Below, piece after piece: positions 20,712 through 22,562 of a stretch of DNA of 22,562 nucleotides. The position numbers and the translations under genes were made by a program. The notes beneath the pieces were generated by a model. That model worked only from the letters and a program-made list of their open reading frames with translations. It made no database searches and had not been told where the DNA came from. The DNA comes from Actinomycetes bacterium (GTDB lineage: Bacteria; Actinomycetota; Acidimicrobiia; Acidimicrobiales; RAAP-2): NCBI GenBank assembly GCA_021802025.1, contig JAKABC010000007.1, positions 1-22,562 on the forward strand, in the 5' to 3' direction. The number at the start of each line of letters is the position of its first letter. Position 1 is the first letter of the stretch.

Positions 20712-22562
20712 GTGAGCACGCGTCACGAACGCCGCGTTGACCACGTGAGGACGCCCCCCGTCCGACTCCGACTCGTACTGGTCGGTCTCGTGCTGTGCGG
20801 CGCCCTCTACGTGGCGAGCGTCCCGCGAGGGGCGACGGCCGCGACGACCCCGGCCACTCCCGCGACGCACCCGCTGTACCAGTTCGTCGACACCGGGAGC
20901 GAGCCCCTGCCGTGGAACGCGAACTCCCTCGAGAGCCAGTTGCAGTCGACGACCATGCTCGGCGGTCCCCACGGCGCCACGGGTCCCTCGGGCGGGGTGA
21001 TCGCCTACCGCACCAACGCCGACGACCTGGCGCTGCTCACGATCGGCGCGGGCGGCACGACGACGTGGTCCGACCTCTCCACCCAGGGGGCGATCCCGGC
21101 CCCGGCCGGCGACGCCGTCCCCTTCTTCGATCCCAACGGCCACCCCGACGTGCTCTACGTGGACGGTTCGGGCGACCTCGAGCTGGTCGCACCCAACGAC
21201 CCGGTGACCCCCAACTGGACCCGGCTCCACCGGGGACTGCCCTGGCGACCCTACGTCGCACTCGACCTCTCGGCCCTGACGGGTCAGCCCGCCCAGGGGC
21301 TCGCGAGCGCCGTGGTCGAGGGCACGAGCGCCGTCGTCACCTACCGCACCACCACGAACGACCTCGAGGTCCTCACGCTCAGCTGGTCACCGGGCCAGAA
21401 CGTCCCGGTCTACTCCGAAGTCGCCGCGACCATCACCTCGCCCTCGGTGGCGGCCGTCGGGCCGGCGACGCGCGCGCCCCGATCGTCGACGACCACGACC
21501 AGCGTGGCCCCCACGACCACGACCACGCGGCCCCGTCCCCTGCGCGCGACGCCCTTTGCCAGCGACCCCGAGGCCCTGCCCGGGCCCACGCCCACCGTCG
21601 CGGCGACCCTCGCCAACGGTGACCTCGCCGTGTACACCTCGAACAACTGGTTGCTCGCCGGCTTCACCCAACAGAACCTGACGACGCTGACGGCGAGCCC
21701 GCCGCTGCTCGGCCCGCTGTCGGTGGGCACCTCGAGCGCCACGATCGACCTGGCGGGACTGACCGCCGGCGGCCAGGTCGAGCTCTTCTCCACCACGTAC
21801 CTCACCGCCACCCCGGGCCCGCTCGCCACCGCGAGCTTCGACGCCTGGAGCGTGCTCAACGCCACCGCGGCCGCGCCGGGGGCACCGCCGCTCGCCGGCG
21901 ACCTGGCGGTCGCGGTCACCCCGAGCCAGGTCGCGGTCGCGGGCCAGGCGGCCCACTGGGGTGACCTCTTCGTCCTCACCGCCGCCCCGGGGTCGACGAC
22001 CTGGAGCGCGACCGACGTCTCGGTCACCGCCGGCGCGTCGGCGCGCACGGTCGGCACGACGGTCACCGACCTCACCGTAGGGGGCGAGCTCACCCTCTAC
22101 GCCGCGGGCTTCAACGCTCCCCCGCCTCAGGGCGTGGGGGTCTACGCGATCCCCTCGGCGAAGTGGTCGACCGCGATCGCCAACGGCTGGCCCATCCTCG
22201 CCGAGACCGGCGGACTCGGCACGCGCAGCGCGCCGTGGGTCGGCTTCGTCGGCTCGCCGCCGGTCAGTGAGTCACCCGACTTCCTCATGGGCCAGGCCAT
22301 CTACAACGCCCACAAGCGCGTCACCTGGCTGTCCTTTTGGACCGTGAGCGGGCCGCTCGCCAACGAGGTCCAGAGCACCCAGACCTACTACACCCACGGC
22401 TACGACGCCGGCCAGTGGGTCGCGACCCAGATCGACAGCTACCGCTCCCTCGGCGTGGGGCTCAAGCCCGACTGGGTGATCCTCGACCCCGAGGGCTACC
22501 CCGACAACCACTCCCACCTCGACGCGCCGGCCGGCGCGACCAAGGCCGTGAAGGCGACCTAC
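20712..22562 (+). CDS. Exported protein of unknown function (3' end outside window)
   Basis: An open frame of 617 codons without a stop, running off the right edge. A basic N-terminus and hydrophobic stretch (about residues 17-36) followed by GATAA form a signal peptide; the Cys inside it (LVLCG) is not a lipobox. Residues about 55-500 hold repeated short strands with recurring patterns (IAYRTNADDLALLTI, VTYRTTTNDLEVLTL, GDLAVYTSNN, GELTLYAAG), suggesting a beta-propeller or lectin-like repeat region. A Ser/Thr-rich linker interrupts it at about 257-276. The last part looks different: WLSFWTVSG, YYTHGYDAGQWVATQID, and the strand-like WVILDPEGYPDN (D592, E594), which resembles a catalytic strand of a glycoside-hydrolase-like barrel. 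I cannot name the family. Start is GTG at 20712; GTG at 20745 is an alternative that gives a shorter signal peptide. Confidence 0.8.
   Translation, partial: MSTRHERRVDHVRTPPVRLRLVLVGLVLCGALYVASVPRGATAATTPATPATHPLYQFVDTGSEPLPWNANSLESQLQSTTMLGGPHGATGPSGGVIAYRTNADDLALLTIGAGGTTTWSDLSTQGAIPAPAGDAVPFFDPNGHPDVLYVDGSGDLELVAPNDPVTPNWTRLHRGLPWRPYVALDLSALTGQPAQGLASAVVEGTSAVVTYRTTTNDLEVLTLSWSPGQNVPVYSEVAATITSPSVAAVGPATRAPRSSTTTTSVAPTTTTTRPRPLRATPFASDPEALPGPTPTVAATLANGDLAVYTSNNWLLAGFTQQNLTTLTASPPLLGPLSVGTSSATIDLAGLTAGGQVELFSTTYLTATPGPLATASFDAWSVLNATAAAPGAPPLAGDLAVAVTPSQVAVAGQAAHWGDLFVLTAAPGSTTWSATDVSVTAGASARTVGTTVTDLTVGGELTLYAAGFNAPPPQGVGVYAIPSAKWSTAIANGWPILAETGGLGTRSAPWVGFVGSPPVSESPDFLMGQAIYNAHKRVTWLSFWTVSGPLANEVQSTQTYYTHGYDAGQWVATQIDSYRSLGVGLKPDWVILDPEGYPDNHSHLDAPAGATKAVKATY

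Noticed and set aside
20795..21622. 275-codon plus-strand frame near the right edge
   Set aside because: It is an alternative frame of the exported-protein gene starting at 20712, which stays open to the edge and has a signal peptide and ordinary composition.
1..22562. CRISPR arrays, insertion sequences or prophage
   Set aside because: No regularly spaced repeats, transposase, integrase or phage protein motif was seen on either strand.

Overview
The window is about 22.6 kb of very GC-rich DNA with many GTG starts, 4-nt gene overlaps and promoters that fire at or very near the start codon. Protein families and start-site style point to a high-GC actinobacterium. A secreted sedolisin (acid peptidase) and leaderless GTG genes would fit an acid-tolerant Acidimicrobiia-type organism; that placement is inference, not proven by any marker here.

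Layout. (1) 1-3651, minus strand: a housekeeping run read rimO (ribosomal protein S12 methylthiotransferase), pgsA (phosphatidylglycerophosphate synthase), cinA (nicotinamide-nucleotide amidase), then a beta-lactamase-fold serine hydrolase cut by the left edge. A tRNA-Ser(GCU) with encoded CCA lies just upstream of rimO, separated from it by a perfect 12-bp hairpin. (2) 3966-5802: a Nudix hydrolase (minus) divergent from a TauE/SafE membrane permease and a DUF4395 membrane protein (plus). (3) 5867-8239, plus: a large exported S53 peptidase with a C-terminal fibronectin-III-like domain. (4) 8236-18711, minus: a nine-gene catabolic operon. In transcription order: a degenerate M24-fold protein, an unassigned U32-like protein, an IlvD/Edd sugar-acid dehydratase, a sugar-binding protein, two CUT1-type permeases, a MalK/UgpC-type ATPase, an SMP-30/gluconolactonase-type lactonase, and an alpha-ketoglutaric-semialdehyde-type aldehyde dehydrogenase. 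(5) 18836-20643, plus, divergent: an IclR-family regulator overlapping by 4 nt a zinc-dependent MDR dehydrogenase. (6) 20712-end, plus: an exported protein of unknown function, cut by the right edge.

How it fits together. Regions 4 and 5 look like one regulon for a non-phosphorylative (Weimberg-type) sugar oxidation route. A sugar is imported by the ABC transporter, oxidised at C1 by the MDR dehydrogenase, its lactone opened by the SMP-30 protein, and the aldonate dehydrated by the IlvD/Edd enzyme. Semialdehyde is finally oxidised to 2-oxoglutarate by the aldehyde dehydrogenase. The usual second dehydratase (2-keto-3-deoxypentonate to 2-oxoglutarate semialdehyde) is not recognisable, while two proteins without an obvious role (M24-like with three of five metal ligands lost, and the U32-like protein) head the operon. 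The 125-bp divergent control region is unusually rich in symmetry: a 17-bp near-palindrome, a perfect 14-bp palindrome inside a putative promoter spacer, a 20-bp-spaced direct repeat, and a gapped palindrome over the iclR start codon.

The most interesting items are this putative pathway with its two unassigned leading genes, the control region, the 19-bp hairpin between the binding-protein and permease genes, the recurring TAnnnT box placed 6-8 nt before start codons, and the unrecognised exported protein at the right edge. No CRISPR array, insertion sequence, integrase or prophage gene was seen.
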